The translations under genes were made by a program, and so were the position numbers. Below the pieces are notes generated by a model. The model worked only from the letters and a program-made list of their open reading frames with translations, was not told the DNA's origin and did not search any database. This document shows, one piece after another, positions 62,219 to 64,000 of a DNA stretch of 64,000 nt. Each line of letters begins with the position of its first letter. Within the stretch, counting starts at the first letter, position 1. The DNA comes from Paenochrobactrum pullorum (GTDB lineage: Bacteria > Pseudomonadota > Alphaproteobacteria > Rhizobiales > Rhizobiaceae), in assembly GCF_041929845.1 (NCBI RefSeq), contig NZ_JBHEEH010000004.1, positions 124,001 to 188,000 on the forward strand. The letters are read 5' to 3'.

Positions 62219-62611
62219 TCAAACAGGTTTGGCGTCAAGCCAAGCCCAAGCCTCGCTCTCGTCGTCTGCATTGAAAGCTCTGATTTCGACGGAGAGAAAT
62301 GGCTGCACCAGTGCGATGCTGGCCTCAAGCCATAATGGCCCGTTGATCACAGCGTATTTTTTAAGATGCTTGAGTGCATCATTGCGTAAATCCTGAGTTG
62401 TTTGCGAAAACAGAGTTGGCCAATCTACACCTTCATAATCCACAAGCCGGATCAGAAGGTCGATAGCTTCATGCTGGCTGTAAGCACCGGTAAGCAAGCC
62501 ATAGATGTTTTCCACTTCTGCACTGGTGATATGGCCCGCTATTTCATAAGCGAATAAATCATCCCGGTTGGTTTCAATTTTGCGGATGGCTGAAACAGTG
62601 TCATTACGCAT
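62219..62611 (-). CDS. SpoIIAA-like (STAS-related) protein
   Basis: A 130-residue soluble protein, from ATG 62611 with AAGGAGAAG just upstream. The stretches DLFAYEIAGHITSAEVENIY, LIRLVDYEGVDWPTLF, HLKKYAVINGPLWLEA and FNADDESEAWAWL match the SpoIIAA-like family (PF11964 type), which has a STAS-like fold and may bind lipids or partners. The true role is unknown. The frame runs 17 codons further upstream without support. It ends 3 bases from the convergent helicase stop, with no room for a separate terminator. Confidence 0.82.
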   Translation of the reverse strand: MRNDTVSAIRKIETNRDDLFAYEIAGHITSAEVENIYGLLTGAYSQHEAIDLLIRLVDYEGVDWPTLFSQTTQDLRNDALKHLKKYAVINGPLWLEASIALVQPFLSVEIRAFNADDESEAWAWLDAKPV

Positions 62612-62791
62612 ACAACTTCTCCTTGTGCTAAGTGATAACAGTGTGAGGGCAGGAAATGGCATTCTCGTGGCATAGCAAGACGGCTGAAAACCGGCTTTCG
62701 CTAAAAACCTTGCCCCAATATAGCATCATTGACCAATGGATGCGGGGTTTGTAATCAAGTCCCACTTGAACTGATAAAGACAGGGGCGGTT

Positions 62792-63532
62792 ATGTCGGCA
62801 AAATTATCTGTAAATATGAATGCTATCGCCATGTTGCGCAATCGACGTGATTTGCCATGGCCAAGTGTTACAGGACTAGGGCGCATTGCTTTAGCTGCTG
62901 GCGCTTGCGGGTTGACCGTGCATCCGCGCCCTGATCAACGTCATATCAGATTTTCTGATCTGACTGATATTCGTGCACTTTTGGATGATGAGTTTCCGCA
63001 AGCCGAATTTAATGTTGAAGGTTATCCGAGCGAGGACTTTCTGGAACTGGTGGAAAAGCATCAGCCGGAGCAGGTGACATTGGTGCCTGATGATCCGGCG
63101 CAATCCACCTCCGATCATGGTTGGGATTTTGATAAAAGTGCAGAAACATTGGTGCCTGTCATTGCACGTTTGAAGGCGCAGCATATACGTGTGTCGCTGT
63201 TTGTTGATCCGACCGAAAAGGGTCTCGACATTGCGAAACACTTGGGCGCGGATCGGGTGGAGTTTTTCACCGGCCCTTATGGCGCCTGTTACGATCAGCC
63301 GCAAAAGGCTTTAATTGAATTGGAACAGCTGCGTCTGGCGGCTGCCAAAGCTGATAGTCTGGACTTGGAAATCAATGCTGGACATGACTTGACTGTCGAG
63401 AATATTACAGCGCTAACTATGGTTATTCCATCTTTAAAAGAGGTGTCTATCGGTCATGGTTTGACGGCAGATGCTTTGATTTACGGAATGGAGGCAAGCG
63501 TTAAGCGCTTTATCGCTGCTTTGGAAAGTTGA
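62792..63532 (+). CDS. pdxJ: Pyridoxine 5'-phosphate synthase
   Basis: A 246-residue TIM-barrel enzyme that joins 1-deoxy-D-xylulose 5-phosphate and 3-amino-2-oxopropyl phosphate. Signatures are KLSVNMNAIAMLRNRRDLPW, GLTVHPRPDQRHIRFSDL, FNVEGYP, VTLVPDDP, VSLFVDPTEKGLDIAKHLGA, ELEINAGHDL-like INAGHDLTVEN and VSIGHGLTADALIYGM. It is shorter than some rhizobial PdxJ but complete. ATG 62792 has AGGGGCGG; the frame opens 21 codons earlier. A hairpin follows at 63571. Confidence 0.95.
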   Translation: MSAKLSVNMNAIAMLRNRRDLPWPSVTGLGRIALAAGACGLTVHPRPDQRHIRFSDLTDIRALLDDEFPQAEFNVEGYPSEDFLELVEKHQPEQVTLVPDDPAQSTSDHGWDFDKSAETLVPVIARLKAQHIRVSLFVDPTEKGLDIAKHLGADRVEFFTGPYGACYDQPQKALIELEQLRLAAAKADSLDLEINAGHDLTVENITALTMVIPSLKEVSIGHGLTADALIYGMEASVKRFIAALES

Positions 63533-63570
63533 GTATTAAACTTTCACCCAATTACTTAAGTTTGTTTGAC

Positions 63571-63603
63571 ATGGCCTGTACGTTGTAGAGACGTGCAGGC
63601 CAT
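63571..63603 (+). terminator. Terminator after pdxJ
   Basis: ATGGCCTGTACGT pairs with ACGTGCAGGCCAT (13 pairs, one G-T) around a 7-base loop, followed by TTGTTT. It lies 39 bases past the pdxJ stop. Confidence 0.8.
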
Positions 63604-63740
63604 TTGTTTAAATAAATGCATTTTTTTACGGAACGAATTTTTATGTCGTTTGTTAACGGTCTTGGCGCTTGCAGGCAGACTATAAATATGTATGCCTATC
63701 TTAGCCAAGCCGCATTACTTTATTTATAAGGCGTCAGAGC

Positions 63741-64000
63741 ATGAACAGCGGAAGCAGTTTTTCGCATATGTCTCAACCACCACGTTTTGAAAATGATGAT
63801 CTGGAGATCGACAATCCAAAGCCGGATTCGATGCGGCTTTTAATTCTCGGTGCTTTGGGTGTGGTTTATGGCGATATCGGCACCAGTCCGATTTATGCTT
63901 TTCGTGAAGCGTTGCGTGCTGCAAGCGGTGATGATGCGATCGAACGCGCTGATATTTTAGGCGTTGTCTCACTGATTTTTTGGGCTTTGACGCTGGTTGT
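63741..64000 (+). CDS. kup: Potassium uptake protein Kup, N-terminal part, cut by the window end
   Basis: The first 86 codons of a Kup potassium:proton symporter. A polar N-terminus of about 30 residues (MNSGSSFSHMSQPPRFENDD) is followed by the family signature LLILGALGVVYGDIGTSPIYAFREAL, of which GVVYGDIGTSPIYA is diagnostic. A second hydrophobic segment (ILGVVSLIFWALTLVV) runs to the last base. The rest lies outside. A putative -10 TATAAA at 63681-63686 is the only promoter-like sign upstream. Confidence 0.93.
   Translation, partial: MNSGSSFSHMSQPPRFENDDLEIDNPKPDSMRLLILGALGVVYGDIGTSPIYAFREALRAASGDDAIERADILGVVSLIFWALTLV

Noticed and set aside
1..64000. CRISPR arrays, insertion sequences, prophage, toxin-antitoxin or defence systems
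   Set aside because: No regular spaced repeats, transposase, integrase or defence-gene motifs are visible; the RHH gene at 45874 has no toxin partner and belongs to the sspB operon.

Overview
The window is ordinary chromosomal DNA of an alphaproteobacterium, most likely a Hyphomicrobiales (Rhizobiales) member near Brucellaceae or Bartonellaceae. The pointers are a permuted two-piece tmRNA gene, an alphaproteobacterial LexA operator, the alphaproteobacterial type of SspB with a DUF4169 neighbour, DUF2853, and a long FtsZ linker. GC looks close to one half by eye. The family placement is an inference and no genus is claimed. I see no insertion sequence, prophage, CRISPR array, integron, rRNA or tRNA gene.

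Layout. 0-7 kb holds an AEC transporter, then a group of envelope genes: a MltB-like transglycosylase, a GH25 lysozyme lipoprotein, two small lipoproteins, a TerB/J-domain co-chaperone, an N-acetylmuramoyl-L-alanine amidase and a small SLT transglycosylase. RNase P RNA (rnpB) follows at about 6.96-7.38 kb. 7.7-26.3 kb is the dcw cluster for septal peptidoglycan synthesis and division, in the order rsmH, ftsL, ftsI, murE, murF, mraY, murD, ftsW, murG, murC, murB, ddl, ftsQ, ftsA, ftsZ. mraZ, the usual first gene, is missing. 26.6-32.6 kb carries lpxC, bamD, recN and ligA. 32.7-36.1 kb (minus strand) carries a Xaa-Pro aminopeptidase, prmA and a SCO1/SenC protein. Next are a hexapeptide acetyltransferase, creA, a dicarboxylate/amino acid symporter, uvrD and a large AsmA protein.

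45.9-49.4 kb groups an RHH protein, DUF4169, sspB, a Bcr/CflA exporter, ssrA on the minus strand and DUF2853. 49.5-55.2 kb holds thyA-folA and the envelope quality-control set hflK, hflC, DUF2065 and a DegP/Do protease. 55.3-64 kb holds a GNAT protein, serB, miaA, ilvI-ilvH behind a leader-peptide attenuator, a LysE exporter, a RecD-like helicase, a SpoIIAA-like protein, pdxJ and the start of kup.

Themes. Nearly half the window makes, remodels or divides the cell wall. A second theme is protein quality control: tmRNA, the SspB adaptor, HflKC and DegP lie within 9 kb. The items most worth checking are regulatory: an Ile/Leu/Val-rich, possibly leaderless leader peptide with a terminator before ilvI; a LexA box inside the uvrD promoter spacer; two mutually exclusive hairpins just before the SLT transglycosylase start; loss of mraZ; and a GANTC cluster before ddl-ftsQAZ. 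I found no clearly new multi-gene system. All coordinates, starts and motifs were read by eye, with no searches or folding runs.
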